Below are positions 15,546 to 22,860 of a stretch of 32,619 nt of DNA, piece after piece; the first letter of the stretch is position 1, and each line of letters opens with the position of its first letter. The notes under the pieces are model-generated. The model made no database searches, was not told where the DNA came from, and saw nothing but the letters and a program-made list of their open reading frames with translations. The position numbers and the translations under genes are program-made. The stretch comes from an uncultured Clostridium sp. (GTDB taxonomy: Bacteria; Bacillota; Clostridia; TANB77; CAG-508): contig USFC01000008.1 of assembly GCA_900553865.1 (NCBI GenBank), forward strand, positions 1 to 32,619. The letters run 5' to 3'.

Positions 15546-15698
15546 TTATTTATTTCCGTATTCTTCAAAAAAGTTTTCATTAAACCTATATTTAAACATT
15601 CCTATCAATGGTCTAAATATTGTAATTATAGTAAATATAATCCAATACCAAGTTGGCATTTGTAATTTAATACTTAATATTAAAACTAATAACCACAT
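15546..15698 (-). CDS. 50-residue membrane peptide
   Basis: ATG at 15698 preceded by AGGGAGG (within the end of the upstream gene). The product begins MWLLVLILSIKLQMPTWYW and has hydrophobic segments at about residues 2-10 and 16-30, then a basic patch (FKYRFNENFFEEYGNK). It does not resemble a structural protein. Because its start overlaps the Acb2-like gene's end by three coding bases' distance and shares its transcript, it may be part of the same accessory cargo. Function unknown. Confidence 0.65.
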   Translation of the reverse strand: MWLLVLILSIKLQMPTWYWIIFTIITIFRPLIGMFKYRFNENFFEEYGNK

Positions 15699-15699
15699 G

Positions 15700-15897
15700 T
15701 TATTTTTCCTCCCTTGTTATTCCTTTTATAGCCCAAAATTGAGCCTCTTCCAATTTTGTTAATGCAAGTGATGTTTCTCTACTTGGCTTACACTTTAAAT
15801 CAATTTCATCATAAATAATTGAAAAGCATTCTCTAACGTGTTGTATTCTGTTATTTTTTTCTTCATCTACGGCTATATATTTTGCTCTATTGTTCAT
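15700..15897 (-). CDS. Acb2/Tad1-type cyclic-nucleotide sponge (anti-CBASS / anti-Thoeris candidate)
   Basis: 65 residues from ATG 15897, which AAGGTGG precedes by six bases. The second half reads SRETSLALTKLEEAQFWAIK, closely matching the conserved SLALTKLEEA-FWA block of the Acb2/Tad1 helical-hairpin family (DUF7681). Members of the family assemble as small oligomers that bind cyclic di- and trinucleotides or gcADPR and so blind CBASS or Thoeris defences; whether this one binds any such ligand is untested. The gene lies, unusually, among the head genes, between terminators at 15925-15948 and 15497-15516, together with the 50-residue membrane peptide. Its ligand cannot be predicted from sequence here. 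Confidence 0.8.
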   Translation of the reverse strand: MNNRAKYIAVDEEKNNRIQHVRECFSIIYDEIDLKCKPSRETSLALTKLEEAQFWAIKGITREEK

Positions 15898-15924
15898 TGT
15901 TTTCCACCTTCTTTCCATAATAAA

Positions 15925-15948
15925 AGCACCTACTTGTTAGTAAGTGCT
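15925..15948 (-). terminator. terminator upstream of the Acb2-like gene
   Basis: AGCACTTACTAACAAGTAGGTGCT on the minus strand: outer AGCAC/GTGCT and inner TACT/AGTA separated by one mismatch, loop of four, then TTTTATTATG. It shares its CACTTAC core with the hairpins at 9985, 19210 and 20990. Confidence 0.65.
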
Positions 15949-15952
15949 GTCT

Positions 15953-16108
15953 TTAATTATTAAAATCTATATCTTTACATATTTTTTCAATTTTCTTCAT
16001 AAGTGGTGTATTTTTATCTATTTCTTGTTTATCGTTCCAAAATTTTGCTTCTAAACTACTTACTTTTTCTTGTTTAGTTAATTCTATTTTTCTATCTTGC
16101 TTTTCCAT
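15953..16108 (-). CDS. 51-residue charged small protein
   Basis: ATG at 16108; the ribosome site TTGGAGGAATTATAGT lies inside the last codons of the minor head protein. The product is lysine/glutamate-rich (MEKQDRKIELTKQEKVSSLEAKFW) with one Trp and one Cys and no membrane segment. It is the first gene after the minor head gene and the last before a terminator. I do not recognise it. Confidence 0.65.
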   Translation of the reverse strand: MEKQDRKIELTKQEKVSSLEAKFWNDKQEIDKNTPLMKKIEKICKDIDFNN

Positions 16109-16109
16109 A

Positions 16110-17544
16110 CTATAATTCCTCCAATTTAACATATATTATACCATTTTTATTTTTTATGTCAATTAGTTGAAAATCTGTATTTCTCATAAATAATATTTCT
16201 CCTCCACCTTCATCATTCAATGTAGATAGGTTTCTTCCAGTCTTAGACTTTATTTTCATTATCATTTTAAAATTTATATCATATACACCTAACGCTGAAG
16301 ATATGTAACTATTCCAGTGTCCTATTTTTTGTTCATTATTGAATATAGACAATATATTTGAGACATCTTCGCTATCTCTTACATAAACACATCTTTTAAC
16401 CCAACCTTTATATATTGGCATTCCTTTTAATGCATTATCTAAATTTTGTATATATTCCTTATCTTCTTCTGATAATTTTTCATTATTATATAATTTTGAG
16501 TTAATTTTATAAGACATACTTTTTAGATATTGTTCTAATGATTTATATTGTTCTTCTCCTAAAACATTTCCATTTCTAAAATCTTCACTTGTATAATTAC
16601 TATTGTATATAATAGTTGAACGGCAGTAATGAAAATGATGCTGTATAGGTGGAAGATTTAAACCTAAAACTAATCCATTACATCTAATTCTTTGTAATCT
16701 TAATTCTTTTTGATTTTCTCCATAATATCTATCAAATATATTTTCTTTGTTAATATAAAATTCTTGGTTATTCAAACTATCACACATCAATGTTGTTTTG
16801 TCATCTTCTACTGCTATAAATCTAACTTTTGAATTATCTTCTGTTGTTGACTTTATACCTTCTACTTTTGACAGATTATTTAATCCTATCATTTGTAAGT
16901 CCATTGCACCTGATATTTTATCATTATTTATATTAAGCTTTTGATTATTTTGTCTATTTATTATTGTCTGAAACTCACTAGAATCGATTTCTAGGTCTTT
17001 TTGTTGTTGCATATTTAAAATTACTTGTTTATATATTTGTTGTGCATTATATTGTATTGTTGTTTCAATATATTGTTTCCAAGTTAATCCGACTATAATT
17101 AGGTTGGTCTAATAATGCAAGAAATAAAGCCATCGGAATTATTGATGACTTTTTCTTTTTATTTACTTCTTTTTGTCCTTCTTCATAGTAATAATTTGTA
17201 TCTTCATACATTATTTGTTTTTCTTGCTCTTCAAGTTTGTTTTGTTCTTCTACGTATGCACTATAAATAAGTAATTCTAGTATTTCACTATTCTTTACTC
17301 GTGTTCTTCCATAAATGTTATTTGCTAATAATCCAAAATAGCCTGTTAATAGTTTCTGTTCTTTCCATTGCTCTATGTAATTATTTATTCTTTTTTTAGT
17401 TTTATTATCTGCTATATTATATATATTTTCTGATGTAAAATTAAATGTATCTAGTAATTCTTGAAGTCTGTTTTGTTTTTGTTTTGATGTTTTATTATAT
17501 AGTTGTTTTAATTGTTTCATATAGCTATCGTGTTGCTCCCACAT
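16110..17544 (-). CDS. minor head protein with ADP-ribosyltransferase-like domain, +1 frameshift at CGG
   Basis: Joined product about 477 residues: 17544-17092 (151 codons), skip C17091, then 17090-16110. The first frame alone stops after 13 more codons (INLETIY). The second has no start until 17012 but is coding throughout the gap (GLTWKQYIETTIQYNAQQIYK), so a separate gene is excluded. The N-terminal half resembles SPP1 gp7-type proteins. The middle has the Phage_Mu_F phrase LPPIQHHFHYCR. The C-terminal 120 residues look like an ADP-ribosyltransferase: a VKRCVYVR strand, YISSAL in the STS position, and EGGGE with the catalytic-type Glu about residue 449 retained. It lies between portal and scaffold. 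The start has GAGGTG six bases upstream. Confidence 0.85.
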
Positions 17545-17555
17545 ATAAAACACCT

Positions 17556-19190
17556 CTATTCTTTATTAATTTGCTTATTAACTGCTTTTTCTTGTTCTTT
17601 CTTATTATCTGCTGTCAATTTCTGTGCTTTTTGTGTATCCGTTAAGTCTGTTACTTTGTTGTCTTGTTTATCTTCTTTATCGTTTTGTTCTACCTCTGTT
17701 TGTCCCATCATTTGCATTTGCTCTAGATTTTTCTGAATGTTCTCTTCATTTTGTAAATCCATTTTTGCTAATTCACTTGTTGCATCTAAATCAAGATTTA
17801 ATAAATTTATAACTGTTTCATCTGGTAATAAGCCTCTTACTTTTAATGCATTTGTTATGTCTGTTGCTTTATCAGAAGGTAAATTTCTATTTAGTTTTAT
17901 TTCTATATCTCTAAAGTCATAAGTTTTGCCCTTTTCTTTATTGAATTTCTCTAATATTATTCTCCACCTTCTTGTTAATCCTTCAAGAAAATCTCCTTCA
18001 AATGTGGCTATATATTGTTGTAAGCTAAAGAATTTCTTTTCTAAAGCACTATTATTATCAGCTGATGTAAATCCAAGGTCTGTCATATTAGGACAAAAAC
18101 TGCATAAACAAATAATGTCAATTAACGTCTTTTTATGGTTTTGTAATGCTGTATCATTTACATTTTTTTCAACCCAAGCTATGTCACTATTTACATCTTT
18201 GTTTCCATCTAAATATCTAACTCTGCTTGTTAATACATATTCATCTTCTTTTTGTCTCGCTGGATTTATAATGTCTTCGCCTTTTTCATTTTGGATAATC
18301 ATTGGATTTTCTGGTTGATATCCTTTAACTTTCAATATTGCTTCATCATTATACTTAAATACATTTCTTGAATTTTGAATACATCTTTCATATGCTTTTA
18401 TTAAACTTATTACAGGTTCAAATATCGCCATTCCATCACAATTTTCTATTGCCGTTGCTGGTATATCATCATCCCATTTTTTAGGTTGTTTTTCTTTTTC
18501 GTTTTCTTTAAATAATGGTTCGTCTTTGAATTTTTGTTCATATGCAGGTGTACCAAACATCTTTCTTTTTTCAGGTGTATCGTAATAATATCTTTTTCCA
18601 TCTGCTGTTGTTAATTCTACCATTTGTTGATATTCACCATTTGCCATATATGTACGAATTATTCTGTATAAACCTATTAAATTTTTAGGTAATGAATAAT
18701 CCCATATAGCAACTGTCTCCAATGCATCACTTCTTGCTATTGTTATTTCTCCAGTTGTTTCATCTTTATAATATATTTCATAACATGCCCTTTTTATTAA
18801 ATAATCTAATACCATATGTAAGAAATGTGAACCATCTTTATTATAATCTGTTATATGCTTTATAAGTAATTCTATTTCTTTTATTTCCTGCTCATCGTTA
18901 GTTTCATGATTAAATAGTTCTTTGATTATTTTATCTTTATCTTCATTAAATGCTTTTACTTTATATGTTGGTGCTTTTCCTCCAAAATAACCAGCTGACA
19001 TAACTGATATATATCTTTCTAGTGGCACTTTTATATCTTCATCATCTAAACTTGAAAGTTCTTCATCTGTTAATTTTCTTCTAAAATTCTCATATAATTC
19101 TTTTCTAACATCTAATTCTAGTTGTGCTTTAAAATATATATCTGTTATACTTTTTTCTTCCGCTAATCTTTCTTTGCTATATCTTAACAT
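17556..19190 (-). CDS. portal protein (SPP1 gp6-like)
   Basis: 544 residues. It follows the layout of Phage_prot_Gp6 portals: N-terminal helices (about 1-75), a mixed wing domain with long beta segments, the central RSDALETVAIWDYS and VISLIKAYERCIQNSRN phrases, stem/crown helices near LQQYIATFEGDFLEGLTRRWRI, and a disordered Gln/Lys-rich tail. Twelve copies would form the DNA channel and motor docking site at the head vertex. It lies between the terminase large subunit and the minor head protein, as in SPP1. Ribosome site AGGAGGAAAC before the ATG. Confidence 0.92.
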   Translation of the reverse strand: MLRYSKERLAEEKSITDIYFKAQLELDVRKELYENFRRKLTDEELSSLDDEDIKVPLERYISVMSAGYFGGKAPTYKVKAFNEDKDKIIKELFNHETNDEQEIKEIELLIKHITDYNKDGSHFLHMVLDYLIKRACYEIYYKDETTGEITIARSDALETVAIWDYSLPKNLIGLYRIIRTYMANGEYQQMVELTTADGKRYYYDTPEKRKMFGTPAYEQKFKDEPLFKENEKEKQPKKWDDDIPATAIENCDGMAIFEPVISLIKAYERCIQNSRNVFKYNDEAILKVKGYQPENPMIIQNEKGEDIINPARQKEDEYVLTSRVRYLDGNKDVNSDIAWVEKNVNDTALQNHKKTLIDIICLCSFCPNMTDLGFTSADNNSALEKKFFSLQQYIATFEGDFLEGLTRRWRIILEKFNKEKGKTYDFRDIEIKLNRNLPSDKATDITNALKVRGLLPDETVINLLNLDLDATSELAKMDLQNEENIQKNLEQMQMMGQTEVEQNDKEDKQDNKVTDLTDTQKAQKLTADNKKEQEKAVNKQINKE

Positions 19191-19209
19191 TGTTTCCTCC
19201 TATTAAAAA

Positions 19210-19230
19210 AACACCTACTTAGTAGATGTT
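19210..19230 (-). terminator. terminator between terL and portal
   Basis: AACATCTAC/GTAGGTGTT, 9 bp with one G-U pair and a TAA loop, followed by TTTTTAATAGG, which runs straight into the portal ribosome site. It overlaps the end of terL by two bases. Confidence 0.7.
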
Positions 19231-20629
19231 ACATTTTTATAAATGACTTATTAGTCATTTCCATATTTGTATTTTTAGGTTTTGGATTTTCATATACACC
19301 TGTCAAGCAGTCCTCAGCATCATCATGTTCATTCTTTCCAGTTCTTACATAATGTTTTAAATGTTTTGCAAATTCTGGCCATTTATCTTCCCAATTAATA
19401 GGAAAATACACATTGTTCATTACTCCTGTTGAATTACTTAATATTCTTGCAACTTTATTGTCTCCCTGATGAAACCATCTAACATTTGTATGCCTGTTAC
19501 CTAAATTCCTTAAATTTGTTATTACATTTCTTGCAAATCCTCTACCGCCATTATTACTTTCTATGTTTGCATTTCCGACCTTGTCTTTCGTTAGCATTTC
19601 TGCAACTGCTGGCTCTGTAACTTCCATTGCTTCTTGTGTATAAATTACATTTAATATGTAATATTCTTCATTATACATTTGATAATTTATTGAACATAAG
19701 TAATCATTGCCTTCGTCTGCAGTATCTGTATAATTCATAATATAATGTGCTGGTGGTAATTTTTCATAAGTTTTAAATGCTGTGTATAATCTATTTTTCA
19801 CATCTATTGGCTCTTGTTGGTAGTTTGCATATATAATGTCTTTATTCATATTTTTAGTTTTTAATTCATAGTCTTCTTTATTTAATATTGCATCACACAA
19901 CATTGAACCATTTTCTTGAACTGCTTTATAATTTATATGTCTCACATTGTCATAGTTTTCTAATATATAACCTGCTAAGTCATTACTAGACCATCTTGTC
20001 ATAATAATTATTAACTTGAATCCTGTTTCTGTTCTTGATAGCATTGTATTGTTAAACCAATCTATTTGTTTTTGTAAAACATTTTCGTTGTATGCCTCTT
20101 CAACATTCTTTATTAAGTCATCTATTATCATTAAAGTACATCCGAAACCAGTCGCAGTTCCTTTAGGCGATGTTGCTAAATAATTTGCTTGTCCACTTCC
20201 ATCTAACGCCCATTTATTTGCACTAGATTCGCCAAATTTTATTTTTGTATTAGGAAATACATCGTTATATACTATTATTCCTTCTGTCTTTTCTGATGCT
20301 ATTGTGTCTCTAACTGATTTTGCAAATGTTGTTGATAATATTTCATTATATGAACCAGTCATTACTTTTTCTTTATTGTTATTTCCAAATACCCATTCAA
20401 CTAATTTTCCTGCAGTTCTTGATTTACCATGTCGAGGCGGCATATTTATTACACAAATTCTATCATCACTTTCATAAAAGCCTTGCAATTCATGACACAT
20501 ATCTTTTAAGAATTGTCTATCTTCTTTATAAAAATCTGGTGCAGTTAATTTACAATATTCAAAAAAATCACGTCTAGCTAATTCCAAACGTGCTTGTTTT
20601 TTTAATTCTTCTTTTATATTATTATTCAT
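19229..20629 (-). CDS. terL: terminase large subunit
   Basis: 466 residues. The ATPase domain has Walker A PPRHGKSR (about 64-71), Walker B LMIIDD (166-171) and the coupling motif TRW (211-213). The RNase H-like nuclease half has acidic clusters at NYTDTADEGNDY, NIESNNGG and HDDAED. It cuts concatemers and drives DNA into the procapsid through the portal. The Walker A arginine is encoded by CGA, showing that other CGN codons are used normally. The start overlaps the TerS stop region by eight bases. Confidence 0.95.
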   Translation of the reverse strand: MNNNIKEELKKQARLELARRDFFEYCKLTAPDFYKEDRQFLKDMCHELQGFYESDDRICVINMPPRHGKSRTAGKLVEWVFGNNNKEKVMTGSYNEILSTTFAKSVRDTIASEKTEGIIVYNDVFPNTKIKFGESSANKWALDGSGQANYLATSPKGTATGFGCTLMIIDDLIKNVEEAYNENVLQKQIDWFNNTMLSRTETGFKLIIIMTRWSSNDLAGYILENYDNVRHINYKAVQENGSMLCDAILNKEDYELKTKNMNKDIIYANYQQEPIDVKNRLYTAFKTYEKLPPAHYIMNYTDTADEGNDYLCSINYQMYNEEYYILNVIYTQEAMEVTEPAVAEMLTKDKVGNANIESNNGGRGFARNVITNLRNLGNRHTNVRWFHQGDNKVARILSNSTGVMNNVYFPINWEDKWPEFAKHLKHYVRTGKNEHDDAEDCLTGVYENPKPKNTNMEMTNKSFIKM

Positions 20630-20963
20630 TTAATATCTTTCTCAACTCTTCTGTTGTCATTCCTGAAAATGGATTATTAACTTCTCCAGATATATTTAAC
20701 TTGTCTTGTGGTTTCTCTCCAATAGTATCTCTAATAGTTTCAAATGCCTTTACATTTCCGCTCAAGGCTTCTTGAATAAGTGAAAAGCTTATCTTTTCTT
20801 GTATCGTCTTATCTTCTACCTTAGTTCCCAATAATGCTAATAGTTCCTCTCTTAACGTTTTTCTTTGTGCTCTTACTTCTCCTGATTTTATTCCACCTTT
20901 TTTTCCTTTTTCTCTTGCTTCCTTCTTGGTTCGTATAGGTTTCAAGTTTTGCTCATTTGCCAT
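20622..20963 (-). CDS. terS: terminase small subunit
   Basis: 113 residues. A basic N-terminus with a KEAREKGKKGGIKSGEVRAQRKTL segment is followed by helices (LREELLALLG, SFSLIQEALSGNVKAFETI) and an acidic tail. It resembles the small terminases of Clostridia phages, which recognise pac/cos DNA and regulate TerL. It immediately precedes and overlaps terL. Ribosome site AAGGAAGTGAT before ATG 20963. Confidence 0.85.
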   Translation of the reverse strand: MANEQNLKPIRTKKEAREKGKKGGIKSGEVRAQRKTLREELLALLGTKVEDKTIQEKISFSLIQEALSGNVKAFETIRDTIGEKPQDKLNISGEVNNPFSGMTTEELRKILNE

Positions 20964-20989
20964 TGTATCACTTCCTTTATAACATAATA

Positions 20990-21014
20990 AAGCACTTACA
21001 TTTTGTAAGTGCTT
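20990..21014. terminator. terminator between the membrane-protein gene and terS
   Basis: AAGCACTTAC/GTAAGTGCTT, a perfect 10-bp stem with a 5-base loop, followed on the minus strand by TATTATG. It starts just after the stop of the gene at 21016, which isolates that gene from the packaging operon. Confidence 0.75.
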
Positions 21015-21015
21015 C

Positions 21016-21555
21016 TTAATTATCTGTTAAAATTATTTTTTCTATTTCATAAGTTATTTCATTTTCTTTTACTACTTTTTTTAACATTATTGTTATTTTC
21101 TGTAAGCAGTAATATTGACTAGTTTTATCTATCCCTTTTTTCTTATTATCTTCTACAACATTCCAATATATTCTATAAGTTTCTTCGTCCTTTAGGTCAT
21201 TTCCTCTTTCTTCAATTTCGTAGTCTGTAGTATATATGGTCAAGTCATTAAAGAAACTACTAATATATTTATGCTCTATATTATTATTGTCATAATAAGT
21301 ATAATCAATTGCTAAGTAATCTTTGATTTTTTCTTTGTCTTTGTTTTTTAATATTTCTGCTATTTCATTTATTACTTCATTATGGGTCTTTGTTTTTCCT
21401 TCTTCAATTAGTTTTGCCTCATGTTTTTCTTGATTTGATACTTTAATATCTTTTGATAATAATCCTATTAATATTGGTAAAAATATTAATAGAAATACCA
21501 TAAAAAATACTATTAAGCAACCACTTGTGCTTTTTTCATTATTTCCTTTTTCCAT
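21016..21555 (-). CDS. membrane-anchored protein with its own promoter and terminator
   Basis: 179 residues. Residues about 12-36 are one membrane segment (CLIVFFMVFLLIFLPILIGLL). The remainder is soluble and mixed alpha/beta with many charged residues (LKNKDKEKIKDYLAIDYTYYDN), perhaps an NTF2-like fold, and probably faces outward. A TTGACA promoter (21576-21605) precedes it and a terminator (20990-21014) follows. This is a second moron-like cassette, placed between the leader region and terS. I do not recognise the family. Ribosome site GGAGGGG. Confidence 0.7.
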   Translation of the reverse strand: MEKGNNEKSTSGCLIVFFMVFLLIFLPILIGLLSKDIKVSNQEKHEAKLIEEGKTKTHNEVINEIAEILKNKDKEKIKDYLAIDYTYYDNNNIEHKYISSFFNDLTIYTTDYEIEERGNDLKDEETYRIYWNVVEDNKKKGIDKTSQYYCLQKITIMLKKVVKENEITYEIEKIILTDN

Positions 21556-21575
21556 ATTTTATCCCCTCCAAAAAA

Positions 21576-21605
21576 AGGATAACATATACTGTCATATTTT
21601 GTCAA
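21576..21605 (-). promoter_or_regulatory. promoter of the membrane-protein gene
   Basis: A perfect TTGACA (21605-21600) with TTATCC at 17 bases (21582-21577), or TG-n-TATCCT at 18. TGTCA occurs twice in direct orientation (around 21590-21604), which could be an operator. Confidence 0.55.
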
Positions 21606-21641
21606 AATACCAATTTATTTATGTTTTGATTTATGTTCATT

Positions 21642-21768
21642 TTATACCTCAAAATATTTATCTACTATATTTCTTATAATATCGTGTGAATTTGATATTA
21701 TATCAACTACATCTTCTTCATTATAGTTTCTATCTTGATGTGTTATATATGTAATAAAGTATTTTCAT
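21642..21768 (-). pseudogene. 41-codon small gene with an A-run frameshift
   Basis: ATG at 21768 is followed by AAAA. In the native frame translation stops after 12 codons, but removing one A gives MKYFITYITHQDRNYNEEDV... to TAA at 21642, a convincing coding sequence. The ribosome site is weak. This could be a decayed gene or a sequencing error in a short A-run. There is no CGG codon here. Confidence 0.4.
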
Positions 21769-21806
21769 AATTTTATAAAAGACTTTTATCCTTGTACTAA
21801 AATTAC

Positions 21807-21977
21807 TTAATCATAAACTAACACAATTCTAGCTGGACCTTCATATAAATGAAGGTTTTGTTTTTTGTTATTAATTTCTATTGTAATCTTTTCATATGGT
21901 TGTATACATATATGTTGTGTTCCTTCTCTTCTTATTATTTCTTCTAATAATTCTTTAGTTTTATATTCTTTTAACAT
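21807..21977 (-). CDS. 56-residue BC1881-like phage protein
   Basis: ATG at 21977 after TAAGGAGGAAAT. The product begins MLKEYKTKELLEEIIRREG and ends GPARIVLVYD, the general form of the BC1881 family of small phage proteins, whose function is not known. It overlaps the end of the preceding Cys-rich gene by seven bases, so the pair is probably translationally coupled. Confidence 0.65.
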   Translation of the reverse strand: MLKEYKTKELLEEIIRREGTQHICIQPYEKITIEINNKKQNLHLYEGPARIVLVYD

Positions 21978-22114
21978 ATTTCCTCCTTAAAACACTCTTT
22001 CTTTTTTCTGCAGTCCTTGCATTTTCTCTTCATACATTCTTTATAATTGAACATTGATTTTAACTTATTATATGTTTCTTTATCTGTTCTTTTTAATATC
22101 TCTGCTATTTTCAT
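21971..22114 (-). CDS. 47-residue cysteine-rich small protein
   Basis: ATG at 22114 after GTGAGGAAAG. It has Lys-rich helices then cysteines at about 27, 32, 35, 41 and 47 (ECMKRKCKDCRKKKECFKEEIC), suggesting a small zinc-binding element. Its start overlaps (ATGA) the stop of the frame at 22111, which implies that frame is really translated. No known family recognised. Confidence 0.6.
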   Translation of the reverse strand: MKIAEILKRTDKETYNKLKSMFNYKECMKRKCKDCRKKKECFKEEIC

Positions 22115-22287
22115 ACTCTTTCCTCACATATTTCTCCATATTTACAAATATTACATTGTTTTTTATTATCTACTATACATTTATTTCTTATAGCTTTCTT
22201 TTTGTAATATTCTTCTCTTCTCCAATCTGCTATTATTTCTGCAGCTATAGTACTTTCTTTTCTTTCTCTTGTTCTTACATATAAAAT
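22111..22287 (-). CDS. about 55-residue small protein with no canonical start
   Basis: The frame from 22278 (VRTRERKESTIAAEIIADWRR...) to TGA 22111 has strong coding character, ends with an ATGA overlap, and contains Cys pairs (CNIC, GEIC). It overlaps the gene at 22181-22420 in the +1 frame. Upstream in its own frame is a TAA at 22299 and no ATG/GTG/TTG before the coding-like region; ATT at 22287 is the only near-start. It might begin at ATT, be reached by frameshift from the overlapping gene, or be a remnant. Confidence 0.4.
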   Translation of the reverse strand: MLYVRTRERKESTIAAEIIADWRREEYYKKKAIRNKCIVDNKKQCNICKYGEICEERV

Positions 22288-22420
22288 CTTTGCACTTTAT
22301 TGTTGTTCGTGTATATATTTGTTCTATACACAAATCTCCTTTTGTTTTGATTTCTATTCTTTCTTTACAGTTTTCATTAGCACAATTTATACATATCTCT
22401 CTTTTATATAATTCGTTCAT
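22181..22420 (-). CDS. small zinc-ribbon-like phage protein
   Basis: 79 residues from ATG 22420, the second of two adjacent ATGs, five bases after AAGGAG. It carries Cys pairs CINC, ENC and KCKDFIC followed by a basic KNKRKKRK segment, a pattern common in small Clostridia phage proteins of unknown role. Its last 45 codons overlap the +1 frame at 22111-22287. Confidence 0.6.
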   Translation of the reverse strand: MNELYKREICINCANENCKERIEIKTKGDLCIEQIYTRTTIKCKDFICKNKRKKRKYYSCRNNSRLEKRRILQKESYKK

Positions 22421-22439
22421 CATTTCTCCTTTGTTTTTT

Positions 22440-22544
22440 AATACTCTCTAAGTAATGATATAGTTATAGAATATTGCACTCTAGAACTAACCGACTTTAT
22501 TTGTCGATTTGCATTCTATGTTATATCACTACTTACAAAGTATT
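22440..22544. other. 105-nt imperfect palindrome in the late leader
   Basis: Left arm 22440-22477 and right arm 22510-22544 pair over roughly 30 positions with a few mismatches (for example TAAGTARTGATATA against its complement). The loop region contains a small CGAC/GTCG hairpin. It lies between the tRNA terminator and the gene starting at 22420. It has no coding character. It could be a structured RNA, a regulator of the late transcript, or a DNA site such as a recombination or packaging site. Confidence 0.5.
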
Positions 22545-22584
22545 AAATATTTTGAACTTTCTAGCATATTAATTGCATAATAAA

Positions 22585-22607
22585 AGAGCTAGAATATATC
22601 TAACTCT
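22585..22607 (-). terminator. terminator after the tRNA gene
   Basis: AGAGTTAGA/TCTAGCTCT on the minus strand, 9 bp with one G-U pair and a 5-base loop, then TTTTATTATG. It separates the tRNA from the small-gene cluster. Confidence 0.65.
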
Positions 22608-22651
22608 TAATAATACGGCATTTTTTCAATTGCTACTACTTTTTAGCCGTT

Positions 22652-22727
22652 TGGTTGCAAAGGTAGGAGTCGAACCTACTTTCTTTTGGTTATGAGCCAA
22701 ATGAGATTTCCGTTTCTCTACTCTGCT
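22652..22727 (-). tRNA. tRNA with CAU anticodon, initiator-like features
   Basis: A 76-nt cloverleaf. Acceptor AGCAGAG/CTTTGCA pairs at six of seven positions with A1-A72 unpaired. D-arm GAGA-AACGGAAA-TCTC; anticodon stem TTTGG/CCAAA with loop CTCATAA (anticodon CAT); T-arm GTAGG-TTCGACT-CCTAC; discriminator A and an encoded CCA. The 1-72 mismatch and the A11-U24 pair are features of bacterial initiator tRNAs; the anticodon stem has two of the three usual G-C pairs. It might read AUG as initiator or elongator, or AUA if modified to lysidine (tRNA-Ile). It lies just downstream of the candidate late promoter. Confidence 0.85.
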
Positions 22728-22815
22728 ATTTCTTACTATTTTAAGTCTGCACTCGGTCCTATGAGCCATTTCTGACTGTGCATAGAGGGATTCTTTATGT
22801 TTTTTCCATGATACT

Positions 22816-22860
22816 ATTTTAACACGGTTTTTTATGAAAAAAAGGTCAAAAAAAGGTCAA
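22816..22860 (-). promoter_or_regulatory. candidate late promoter with tandem TTGACCTTTTT repeats
   Basis: TTGACC occurs at 22860-22855 and 22849-22844, an 11-base period (about one helical turn), followed by an extended -10 TGTTAAAAT (22824-22816). The -35-like element is 22 bases from the -10, too far for plain sigma-A, which suggests activator dependence. The first repeat overlaps the stop codon of the late-regulator gene, and the tRNA and all late genes lie downstream. Confidence 0.6.

Noticed and set aside
15356..15580. Minus-strand frame overlapping the scaffold start
   Set aside because: It overlaps the scaffold gene in another frame and runs through a terminator; no ribosome site.
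21838..21855. Hairpin CCTTCAT/ATGAA GG followed by Ts in the plus direction
   Set aside because: It lies inside the 56-residue gene, and no plus-strand transcript is supported there.
22615..22651. ACGGC/GCCGT stem around the tRNA end as a terminator
   Set aside because: Only 5 bp with a loop of about 26 bases and no T-run; the better stem at 22585-22607 serves that role.
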